Assembly (NCBI GenBank): GCA_963693305.1
Contig: OY855905.1
Location: forward strand, 33,620,750 to 33,684,749
Origin: Meandrina meandrites
Lineage: Eukaryota; Cnidaria; Anthozoa; Scleractinia; Meandrinidae
Direction of reading: 5' to 3'
DNA: 64,000 nucleotides
A model generated the notes under the pieces. That model was not told where the DNA came from. It worked only from the letters and a program-made list of their open reading frames with translations, and searched no databases. The first letter of the stretch is position 1. Each line of letters starts with the position of its first letter. Both the position numbers and the translations under genes were made by a program. Positions 11,985-20,778 of the stretch are shown here, piece by piece.

Positions 11985-12745
11985 ATACTATCTGATGCAA
12001 ATCAGCAAATCGGAGCTCATTATGTTCTGTCCCTTAAGGCTAAATTTAAAAACTCGTGCGGCAAATGCATGCCATCATCACGGTTCAGCGGATTCCTGCA
12101 AGTGTTGATTTCCCATGCTTCTAAAATGCGTCTGTTGCGCCAATTTGTGCTTGTACGTAGGATCTTTGCAGATTCCCAGGAAATGGTGTGGCCAGAATGT
12201 AAACAATGTTCCGCTAAAGCTGACTTGTGCGAGTGTTTCTTTTCAACCGCTTTTTGATATTCTTTCAGCCGGGTGGAAAATTTCCGTTTCGTTTCCCCGA
12301 TGTAGCTTTTGTCACAAACTTTGCAGGGAATAGAATAAATTGCGCCGCGAGTTTGATCTTTCGGGACTGGGTCTTTTGGTTTGGGAAATAAATTGCCGAT
12401 GGTATGGCTTTAAAGCAACTTTGATATTGTAATTGCTTAAGATTCGCTTGATCGGTTCCGTAGTACCCTTGACATACGGTAAAATGCAGAAGCCTTTTTT
12501 GTCATCCGGTGCAGTTGCAGGCGTTTGTAGAGAAGGCCGTTTTGGTTTACTTGCATCAATAACAAAGCGTTTCGGGTAGCCATTCGCGCTGAGTGCCGCG
12601 ATCACATGTTTCATTTCCTTTGATTGTTGGTCAACGGAAGACGGAATCGTTTTTGCACGATCAGTCAGAGACTTGATCACAGCCCTTTTGTGAGATGTGA
12701 GATGATGGTGGTGTTTTGTGAGCAACCATCGGCAATTTATTTCCC
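11985..12745 (-). pseudogene. Penelope-like RT tail plus GIY-YIG endonuclease, frameshifted
   Basis: Read on the - strand, the frame from 12745 gives SHKRAVIKSLTDRAKTIPSS, then GFCILPYVKGTTEPIKRIL and NIKVALKP, the familiar tail of Penelope-like reverse transcriptases. The frame then shifts near 12400. The GIY-YIG nuclease follows: AIYSIPCKVCDKSYIGETKR, then SALAEHCLHSGH, and RRILEAWEI to a stop near 11985. The RT catalytic core is absent, so this is a 5'-truncated, dead copy. Confidence 0.75.
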
Positions 12746-13108
12746 AAACCAAAAGACCCAGTCCCGAAAGATCAAACTCGCGGCGCAATTTATTCTATTC
12801 CCTGCAAAGTTTGTGACAAAAGCTACATCGGGGAAACGAAACGGAAATTTTCCACCCGGCTGAAAGAATATCAAAAAGCGGTTGAAAAGAAACACTCGCA
12901 CAAGTCAGCTTTAGCGGAACATTGTTTACATTCTGGCCACACCATCTCCTGGGAATCTGCAAAGATCCTACGTACAAGCACTAATTGGCGCAACAGACGC
13001 ATTTTAGAAGCATGGGAAATCAACACTTGCAGGAATCCGCTGAACCGTGATGATGGCATGCATTTGCCGCACGAGTTTTTAAATTTAGCCTTAAGGGACA
13101 GAACATAA
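12724..13108 (+). pseudogene. Second, inverted copy of the Penelope-like GIY-YIG endonuclease
   Basis: The + strand reads KVCDKSYIGETKRKF, RLKEYQKAVEKKHSHKSALA, LHSGHTISWESAKIL and RRILEAWEINTC to a TAA at about 13108. It carries the GIY-YIG-type IYSIPC...SYIG core with no upstream RT. It is the mirror of 11985-12402, with few differences visible by eye, so the inversion looks young. Confidence 0.75.
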
Positions 13109-13111
13109 TTA

Positions 13112-13334
13112 AGCCTGGTTCACACTAGCGACATAACGACATAACGGCAAGGTCACGCAAATGCGAAAAACACTTCATGTTGCTGTTTTATGTCACCAGT
13201 GTTAAGAACATAACATAACGACATAGTAGGAACATAATGACATAAGCATAACGACATAAGGAAAGAGCTGAACTTTTCTTTATGTCGTTATGTCCATGTC
13301 ATTATGTCGTTATGTCGCTAGTGTGAACCAGGCT
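13112..13334. mobile_element. MITE with AGCCTGGTTCACAC ends, nested in Penelope-like arm
   Basis: Terminal inverted repeats AGCCTGGTTCACACTAGCGA / TCGCTAGTGTGAACCAGGCT enclose many copies of CATAACGACATAA or its complement. The mirror arm at about 12018-12028 lacks it, giving the empty site (CATAATGAGCTCC). A TA or TTA target is likely. Confidence 0.8.
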
Positions 13335-13398
13335 TTAGCTCCGATTTGCTGATTTGCATAGTGTAAGAACGTGCTTTTTAACGAATTCCTTTTCACTT

Positions 13399-13438
13399 TC
13401 CCCTGATGAAGGCTGAAGTTTCAGCCGAAACGTTGGGA
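13399..13438 (+). ncRNA. Hammerhead-ribozyme-like motif at Penelope-like end (right arm)
   Basis: Core CTGATGA (13403-13409) is followed by a helix II hairpin GGCTG/CAGCC (13411-13415 with 13422-13426) and then GAAAC (13427-13431). Flanking TCCC (13399-13402) can pair with GGGA (13435-13438) as helix I. Hammerhead motifs are known at the ends of Penelope-like elements. Two caveats apply: A13410 is an extra unpaired base beside helix II, and helix III would be minimal. Confidence 0.6.
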
Positions 13439-13556
13439 CTTTTACAAAAATTTTACGAACATTTTTACATTTTTAAACCAGAGTAACGTTTTATATTATT
13501 TTCAATCATGAATCAACCACCTGGTTACAGGACCATTTTTAAAAACATTGATATGT

Positions 13557-14290
13557 GTTCTACACATGGCGGTATTGTATTGTTCACAAGTAATTTTGAA
13601 ATAGGAACCTGCACAGGACATTGTTAGGTTTACTTGAGTAGATCTACGGTTCAATAAACCAATATTGGAACCTAGTTCAGTGGTAATAGGAGCACCGAAT
13701 TAAGCCTCTTTGGTGCCTTCCCCTGCCTTCCCTATGCCTTCCTGCATACTAATTTGGACTTCCCGAATACTAATAAGTCTCTTCCTCCATAATAATGAAG
13801 GCATTCCCGCTGCATACTAATAAGTGTCTAGTCGCTTCTTTTCATGACAATTAAACAATAGACCTACCACCGAAACGAATTATTATTCACAAACGAAAAA
13901 TATATTTGCGCTTCAGTGACCCCGAACGTAAACATTGCGAGCGCTAAGCGAATTGCCGCGAATAATAAACACACAGAGATTATAACTCAAGCAAAATTTT
14001 TATTTCATCAAAAACACAACCTTACAAGACAAAAGTCATTAGTTTCATATAACGAAAAACACGTTTAACTGTTCCCAACTTTATTTTCTTTCTCGCTGGC
14101 TCTAGTTTCTTCAAGAAATGATTTCACACTTGGTTCGTCTTCACATATGTAAATCCACCGTGTTCTACCAATAGAATAATGTCTTATTTTGACGGGCCAA
14201 TAATTGTCGTATCCATACATGACTGTAGGAATATATGGATTATAGGGATTCCGTGCACTTGTATACATTTCAGCGAGGCCAAAACCTCGG
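13557..14290. other. Intergenic between Penelope-like insertion and unit 2, no clear gene
   Basis: It holds imperfect repeats of TGCCTTCC and ATACTAATAAGTC around 13720-13830. A 67-codon - strand frame at 14065-14268 (Tyr/Asn/Pro-rich) has an ATG but no recognised motif. Nothing else is supported. Confidence 0.4.
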
Positions 14291-15135
14291 TTGAAACGTG
14301 TAACGCGCGTTCACAGCGTTTGAATATTCAGTTTTGCCAAGTACCATATTTGGCAACACGAAACACGTACCGACACACGCAACAACATTTTCGGTTTTGT
14401 GGTAAGTTACTTGAATTCCGACCTCGGTGCCATAAATTACTTGCAGAAGCTAAAGAAATATCAAAGTGAAGTTCTTCAGACCACTGAATGACGATGAAAC
14501 AGTAGAATTTAACTTTATTCAACCAAGCTAGTTCAAAAACAAGATTACGCCATCTAGCGCGAGCTGTGAATTTAATCCAAATATTGCAATTTTGATTGGT
14601 TAATTTGTTCTCGTGATTTCCATATGTTACTAAGTGGACACGAATGTACCAACGCTTTGTACAATACGACGTTTCAACCCTGTTTCTGTTATTAACCTTA
14701 ACTGCAAACCTTCATGGCACTCTCAAAGTTTTCAGAATGTTTCACCGTTGAAAAGTAGGAAAGTAAAGGACGCTCCGCGGCGTTAAACTGCGAATCGGCC
14801 GAAAATAAACCGTGGCAAATGCACGAATACTTTCAGGCGTTACTGCAGCAACGTGATGGGTCACTAGCGCCACGCCAAAGGAGATGTTTATAGTGAGTTA
14901 ATTTACAACAGCCGTTTAAAAAGATGTTCTTATGGTTATCGTAAACCGCACTCATGAAATAAGACAGCCCATCACTGTAGCTTCAGCTAGCAAATAAACC
15001 AATCATAGTTGCCTCCAAATAAACAGTGCAAAGCGCGGGAAACGTGATTGGTTTATATCCTGTACCTGATTGGTCAAAACGATAGTTCGCTCGCTCTGAT
15101 TGGTTGAAACACGCCTTGGACGACTCGATAAACAA
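14291..15135. repeat. Segmental duplication, unit 2 left block
   Basis: Counterpart of 7740-8600. Similarity starts inside the CAGAAAC MITE at GGTTGAAACGTGTAACGCG, so the element's left end is missing and marks the duplication breakpoint. The right-hand TTATTAA flank is retained, showing that the MITE was present before duplication. Confidence 0.8.
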
Positions 15136-15781
15136 AACTTAGGTAATTACGGGTGTTGCTAAAGAAGACAAATTTATTGTATGGTCGGGTTAGATATCTG
15201 TATTTACCATTTGATAACATGAGCAAATACATCTAACTTTGTGAGTTGGAATATTATTTGTTTTAGACCATGTATTATGGGTCATTTTTTGATACGAGTG
15301 TTTTTGTTTTTTTATTTTAGTCCAGGAAAGTTAATGCGATTTGGTACCGGAAGGTCAAAATGCTTGTAACAGAATTTATATTTTCAGGAACGTTTTCGGT
15401 AAGGACTCCAGATAAACATATTAAAAGTCAATAAAAATCAACCCAGGCGAAATACGAAAAAAATGCAAGTTTTTTACCACTGTCATTTTGCCCTTACGCC
15501 ATGTTTTTATGCAAATTAGCCTTATCACGGATTTGGACAGCCAGATGGTGCAAAATTCAATATCGAATATCTTATTCACATTCAACAAACACAATCACAT
15601 TCAAGATAATAACTTCATCAAATTCAACAAGTACTTATATAAAGTGTGATCACATTCAACCAATTAAATTTATCAAATTCAACGAAGGTGATTTATATCA
15701 CATTCAACATTTCAATTTTGATCAACAATAAAATTTTTCTGTCAACAAATCCCATGAACCCTTCAATCGTAGTTATAGTGC

Positions 15782-15997
15782 ATGATGGGAACTGGAGCAC
15801 ATGGGGCATTCAAAATGGCGGATAGAACATCGGCTTCGCATGTTTCCCCAAGTATCGAAGAACAAGTGCGAATTTGCGTCAGGGAAGAACTTGCCTCCCA
15901 GAGCAGAGGAAACCCTGGAGTTCAGTCATTAGTTCAAAGGACTCGACAGCTCATAAATGCTTCTGCTTCGTCAGCTGCTGGACGATTAAGTGGATAA
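15782..15997 (+). pseudogene. Captured exon-like frame, left arm copy (mirror at 16907-17122 -)
   Basis: The frame includes KMADRTSASHVSPSIEEQVR and VQRTRQLINASASSAAGRL. It resembles the first exon of a repeated uncharacterised coral protein family (ATG-MAD start, IEEQVR helix, Ser/Ala-rich end). The identical frame is present on the - strand at 16907-17122 because the arms are mirror copies. No downstream exon is attached, so it is likely a relic carried by the element. Confidence 0.45.
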
Positions 15998-16599
15998 AGA
16001 ATAGTGACAGGCCTGCACTGACTCCCTACGTGATGTGGTGTAACTGTACTGTACATTACCTTCATATTTTAGTTCTAACGAGTATGGAAAGCCAAATGGT
16101 GCAAAATTCAACGTCGAAAATGTCATTCACATTCAACAAACACAATCACATTCAAGATAATAACTTCATCAAATTCAACAAGTGTGATCACATTCAACCC
16201 ATGAAATTTAATCAACTTCAACAAAGGTGAAAATACGATCACAATCAACCAAAGAAATTTGAGCAGATTCAACAGGTTCCGATAACAGTCAAAGCAGCAA
16301 ATACAGTCAAATTCAGAAAATGTATAAAGACGATGATATTCAGCCTTTATATGATCACATTCAATAACAACAAAGTACGATCACATTCAAGAAGGGCTAA
16401 AGTCTGTCAACAAATCCCATGATCCTTTACGAAGGTTAACAGCGTAGTGATGGACTGGGAACGAAGTACCCAGTCCACGGTCTCCTCGGTCAGCAAGATG
16501 GCGGACGGGGATTCTTCGACAGAGTGGGAGTTATTTTTTCACTCTCTCTTGCGTATTCTCGATGACTGGATATCCGGAAAATATGATACAGAAAACGCT

Positions 16600-16852
16600 G
16601 TCGGAAGTCAACTTCAACAACAGACAGTCGGCTCTTCAACAAAAAACAAAATCAAATAAACAGATCTTGCCTTTTGTCACAACATACCACCCATCGGTGC
16701 GTAACCTTAAAAATATACTCATGCTTAACTGGGATTTAATACAAAATCAGCCTTTGCTGAACTCCATCTTCAAAGATCTTCCATTATATCTTACAAAAGA
16801 GGTAAATCTCTTAAAGACATGCTCGTTAGAACTAAAATATGAAGGTAATGTA
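16600..16852 (+). pseudogene. C-terminal fragment of a retroelement polyprotein, one frameshift
   Basis: The + strand encodes QILPFVTTYHPSVRNLKNIL and WDLIQNQPLLNSIFKDLP in one frame. Near 16785 the reading moves to another frame to give YKRGKSLKDMLVRTKI and a stop. The pairing FVTTYHP ... LVRTK is a recurring signature at the end of RT domains in cnidarian GIY-YIG/Penelope-type retroelements; I recall this association but cannot search it. The copy is short and broken. Confidence 0.55.
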
Positions 16853-17372
16853 CAGTACAGTTACACCACATCACGTAGGGAGTCAGTGCAGGCCTGTCAC
16901 TATTCTTTATCCACTTAATCGTCCAGCAGCTGACGAAGCAGAAGCATTTATGAGCTGTCGAGTCCTTTGAACTAATGACTGAACTCCAGGGTTTCCTCTG
17001 CTCTGGGAGGCAAGTTCTTCCCTGACGCAAATTCGCACTTGTTCTTCGATACTTGGGGAAACATGCGAAGCCGATGTTCTATCCGCCATTTTGAATGCCC
17101 CATGTGCTCCAGTTCCCATCATGCACTATAACTACGATTGAAGGGTTCATGGGATTTGTTGACAGAAAAATTTTATTGTTGATCAAAATTGAAATGTTGA
17201 ATGTGATATAAATCACCTTCGTTGAATTTGATAAATTTAATTGGTTGAATGTGATCACACTTTATATAAGTACTTGTTGAATTTGATGAAGTTATTATCT
17301 TGAATGTGATTGTGTTTGTTGAATGTGAATAAGATATTCGATATTGAATTTTGCACCATCTGGCTGTCCAAA

Positions 17373-17919
17373 CAACTCGTCCCCAGAGGTCGCGATCCTT
17401 CTGGTCTGCGCCACTGAGCCTTCGGTTTTTCCCGATTTTTTCACTTCCGTTTTACTAGCTAAGCATGCGCACAACAACCGGAACCCATGAATTCGTGGGA
17501 AAAAAATTCCATTTCCCCAGAGTTTCACCCGGCGACTAAACCGCTGACCGTGGAGCCTGTGGACTCTGGGAACGAGATTGAATTTCATCCGTCTGTACTC
17601 TTATTGACAATAAAAATTAGCCAATCAGCGCGCGAGAATTCGCTCAGTTATTGTAAAATAGGTATTTGAAAATGGTAAACGGCATTTTAAATCTTTCATT
17701 AAATACTCTTTGAAACGCCTGAAATTGCAAGGGGTGAAAATTTGATCATAGTACCACTTTAAAATTTATGCCGACAGAAGACCTGACGGAATCTCGGTCA
17801 AAGCAAAGAAATTTTGAAGATTTTTTCGAGAATTTGCCTTCAGTTTCATTAGGCTTTTGTGTTTGGAAACCGAATAAAACTTAACGGTTTACAGATTTTA
17901 ACGAAAAATGGATGATTTT
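17373..17919. other. Intergenic, no gene seen
   Basis: Only short frames without recognisable motifs are present. The stretch links the foldback to the next inverted repeat. Confidence 0.4.
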
Positions 17920-18275
17920 ACTACCATTTGCGTCCATCCCTGAAGCGTGACGAATTTTTCGCGTTATTTTACTTTTCAAACGTTGACGTTTTTGTCTGGT
18001 ATGTGTCACTTTTGACCAATGAAACGTTTGCGGTTTTGTCGCGAAATTGACAACGTTTTTGGCGCCATACAAGCATGTTTTGTTCACGTGCTCTCAAGGT
18101 TTTCAGGTTTTGGACCGTGGGAGCGTTGCTTCAAAGATGGCCATGGAGATGCAGGTTCAAGTCCAAATTGGTGACACATACCAGACAAAAACGTCAACGT
18201 TTGAAAAGTGAAATAACGCGCAAAATTCGTCACGCTTCAGTTCAGGGATGGACGCAAATGGTAGTATACAAAGCC
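17920..18275. repeat. Inverted repeat pair around ACCATTTGCGTCCATCCCTG
   Basis: About 95 bp at 17925-18020 (ACTACCATTTGCGTCCATCC ... ACCAGACAAAAACG reversed) recur inverted at 18168-18265. The two short opposite-strand open frames here (17881-18087 - and 18075-18320 +) are mirror images of this repeat and not independent genes. Confidence 0.75.
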
Positions 18276-18329
18276 ACTAATGCCCGAGTGAATGTCACGA
18301 TACGTTTTACGGCTCGCTGAACATAAAGT

Positions 18330-18879
18330 TCGGTACGTTTATTTTTATGGTGTTTATTCCGACAGTTTAGTGAGACAAAACCCTTAACTATAAAAGGGTT
18401 TAATCTGCGCCTGTTAAAAACAGTTTAAGGAGTTTTGGCCGCGGAATACAATTTATTTATCGCCAGTTCACTTTCGTGATGGACTCGATTACCAGCCACT
18501 GTTCTCGGGGAATGAGTGTTTTGATTTCTGTTGTCGCGAATTAATGCAAACGGTGGATTCGACAGGGAAAATATCGCTTACCTTTCGAAGCCATGATCTG
18601 TCACACGAGCGAACTGGCAACTCTGGGGGTGAGCAGGTGTGTGCTTGAAATCTAAAAATGGTGCGAAACTATCCGTCGACGTCTCCAGTTAAAAACTGTC
18701 TCCGGTTGAATCGAGGTTGAAAACCAAACTACTGATGATGTTTATTTTACCTATCTGACATTTTTGACGATAATATTTACAGTACAGTTAAACGGTATTT
18801 TAAAAAAAATGTAAAAAGAAAATTGACTCGAACTTGACTAGTGACTCGAACTTGTACTCGGGCTACGATCAAACTCCAA
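18330..18879. other. Intergenic, no gene seen
   Basis: No open frame with support and no strong repeat. It lies between the inverted repeat and the duplicated 3' flank of deaminase gene 2. Confidence 0.4.
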
Positions 18880-19246
18880 TGTTGCCAAGTACAGAGTGAT
18901 CAAAATGTGAGCGAACGCTCTGACTTTGTTGTCACATTATTTTATATTTTTCGGACTAGCGGCTTTAAGCGTTTGCTGATACACTTTAAAGGGCATATTT
19001 AATTTACAGATATTGAGTCGCACTGAATCGCTTATTCTTGTAAAATGTTTACTTAAAGATAAAATTGAAGATCAAATGTGTTTCAACGAAAAAAAGCTTT
19101 ATAAAGCCTTATTAGATAAATTCTACTAAACCTTCAGTTTCATGTCAACTTATAAAACTTATAGTTTCTTTCTAAGCTACGGCACATCACGCCATTTCCT
19201 TTGCTTTGACCAAAACAAGCAGTCCGGCTCAAAATGATGCATCAAA
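18880..19246. repeat. Duplicated 3' flank of deaminase gene 2
   Basis: It starts TGTTGCCAAGTACAGAGTGA and matches 9605-10231 with internal indels; about 250 bp of unit 1 sequence near 9670-9870 is missing here. The remaining sequence follows in the same order up to the gene's stop codon. Confidence 0.75.
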
Positions 19247-20527
19247 TTAATTTTTAGGAAAGAGATCTCGTTTCGCGGCTGCAGCCGGTTCACCACTGCT
19301 CATTTCGTAGCAAGTGAAGACACCAGACTTCGCTTTCTCAGGGAACTTTGAAGTTGTGTAAGTCCGATTTCCTGCCGATGCCTTCTTTTCTAGCTGACAG
19401 CTTAATACGACGGTTTTGATTCGTTCCATCTCAAGTAACGGGGTGCATTCATCGCACGGTGTTTTCGTTACAAACAAGATTCCGTCTGCGAGGTTCTTGG
19501 TGTTGCGGAAAATAAGCGCATTTTGCTCTGCGTGGATTGTGTACGGATACTTTTTTTCTTCAACATCGTCGTCATGAGAGGCCCTCGGGAATTCACCATA
19601 AAGCGCCTTGGTAGGAAACCCATTCCAACCAAGTGCTACGATCTCTTTCGCTGAGTTTGTGATGACCGCCCCCACTCCTGTCTTCGGATCATCTGAGCGC
19701 TCAGCCAAGAATTTTGCTATGGTTATCAAGTGTGAAGCTTGCCCCCGTTCCAGAAGATTGTTTTCTTCAGCTAGGTCAAAGTCGGGGTTTCTATTCTGGT
19801 GTGAGGCTTTAAATGTGTATCTTTCGTCATCTCCAAGTACATTTCGAGCCATCCACTCCATGATGTTTGTAAAGTCTTCTTCAACCTGGATTTTCATGTT
19901 GTCATCAAAAGCCGACCACGGAAGGTCATTTTTGACTTTCTTAAACCAATCTTCGTTCCAGTAAGTTTTAAACAAATCTTTCTTTATTTCTGGTCTAGTT
20001 TTAGTTATTGTTGGCCTTTTTTTCTCTGCACTTGCAATGACGCCCATCCCGACTGAAGGGACAAACACAGACTGGCTTATCGCGTTCGTCTGGAATAGCA
20101 TATCGACGCGTGACGTTTCGCCTTGAAATGTCTCTAAGTCTTTGTATTCCGGCTCAATTGGTAGGTAAAAGACCCTCTTGATTTTACACTGCACAAGAAG
20201 CTTTGTGCAAAAAGAGCACGGCTTTCGGGACACGAAGATTTTACAATCTTTAGCCACGTCATAGTGCTTCATGAGCAACCGAGCCACGCCATGGACGCCA
20301 TTACGACTGCAGTCGGCGGCATGAAGCATGTCATTGGGCAGAACAAGAACAGCTCCGACTTTCCTATAAGGATCTATCTCTTTCTGCTCATGCTCTGGCA
20401 AAGGAAACTTTTCCATATAAAGAGCAAGCACCATGTACAGATTATCTTTAGATATCCTGTAGTCACGGTCTGTGTACATGGGTATATCTGTCTTATCTTG
20501 CGAGGTACTCGAGGCACCTGAAGTCAT
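19247..20527 (-). CDS. CDADC1-like two-domain cytidine/dCMP deaminase, copy 2
   Basis: Single-exon gene of 426 residues from the ATG at 20527. It is colinear with copy 1 and most residues are the same. The N-terminal fold again keeps the zinc ligands (DGVHGVARLL, PCSFC) but has Val instead of the catalytic Glu. The C-terminal fold keeps IHAEQNAL and PCDEC. Differences from copy 1 include an extra short segment near ETFQGETSRVD, a divergent linker between the two folds, and an extended C-terminus (RDLFPKN) where copy 1 stops after AAAAK. Both copies being open over more than 410 codons, with divergence concentrated in the linker, suggests purifying selection on both. The tandem arrangement and shared 5' and 3' flanks show DNA-level duplication. 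Confidence 0.85.
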   Translation of the reverse strand: MTSGASSTSQDKTDIPMYTDRDYRISKDNLYMVLALYMEKFPLPEHEQKEIDPYRKVGAVLVLPNDMLHAADCSRNGVHGVARLLMKHYDVAKDCKIFVSRKPCSFCTKLLVQCKIKRVFYLPIEPEYKDLETFQGETSRVDMLFQTNAISQSVFVPSVGMGVIASAEKKRPTITKTRPEIKKDLFKTYWNEDWFKKVKNDLPWSAFDDNMKIQVEEDFTNIMEWMARNVLGDDERYTFKASHQNRNPDFDLAEENNLLERGQASHLITIAKFLAERSDDPKTGVGAVITNSAKEIVALGWNGFPTKALYGEFPRASHDDDVEEKKYPYTIHAEQNALIFRNTKNLADGILFVTKTPCDECTPLLEMERIKTVVLSCQLEKKASAGNRTYTTSKFPEKAKSGVFTCYEMSSGEPAAAAKRDLFPKN

Positions 20528-20778
20528 CTTGCTCGGCGTCGTCTTCACTATTCAAACTGAAAGGTCATGATTCAAGGAATTTATGGCCAAGCCCAACGAA
20601 AATGTCTGTCAAAAATTAATCAAAGCATTTGATCGATCATTCACTTTCAATGTACATTGCTATTGGCTAACCGTCTGCATGGCTCTTGTTTGGTCAATCG
20701 ACTGTAAAGGAAGTGGAAAGATCAAGAACAATCACACCTCGCTTCTTTGTCATGCAACTGCAAGCTCAGCTCAGAAAA

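Larger units (their letters stand above)
11824..13556. mobile_element. Penelope-like element insertion, two inverted partial copies, 15-bp TSD
   Basis: The direct repeat AAAACATTGATATGT lies at 11824-11838 and 13542-13556, bounding a 1.7-kb insertion. Inside are two inverted arms (about 11838-12402 and 12724-13511). Each encodes the same C-terminal Penelope-type endonuclease region and ends in a hammerhead-like motif. The spacer adds the preceding reverse-transcriptase tail on the - strand. Inverted and partially duplicated arrangements are typical of Penelope-like elements. A 223-bp MITE sits inside the right arm. Confidence 0.8.
15532..17372. mobile_element. 1.84-kb foldback with two 551-bp arms and a retroelement-tail spacer
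   Basis: Arms 15532-16082 and 16822-17372 are near-perfect inverted copies of equal length, starting TTTGGACAGCCAGATGG. They contain many ATTCAAC/TCACATTCAA repeats and a captured exon-like frame. The spacer carries a second, partial block of the ATTCAAC repeats (16085-16410) and the tail of a reverse-transcriptase-type protein. The protein's stop falls just inside the right arm. The layout is therefore retroelement tail, its 3' region, and an inverted copy of that 3' region, like the Penelope-like insertion at 11.8 kb. Confidence 0.8.

Noticed and set aside
15874..16230. Separate + strand protein frame through the foldback arm
   Set aside because: It reads the same DNA as the MAD...IEEQVR frame in another phase and runs into ATTCAAC repeats.
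17881..18320. Two opposite short genes
   Set aside because: Each is the translation of one arm of the same inverted repeat.
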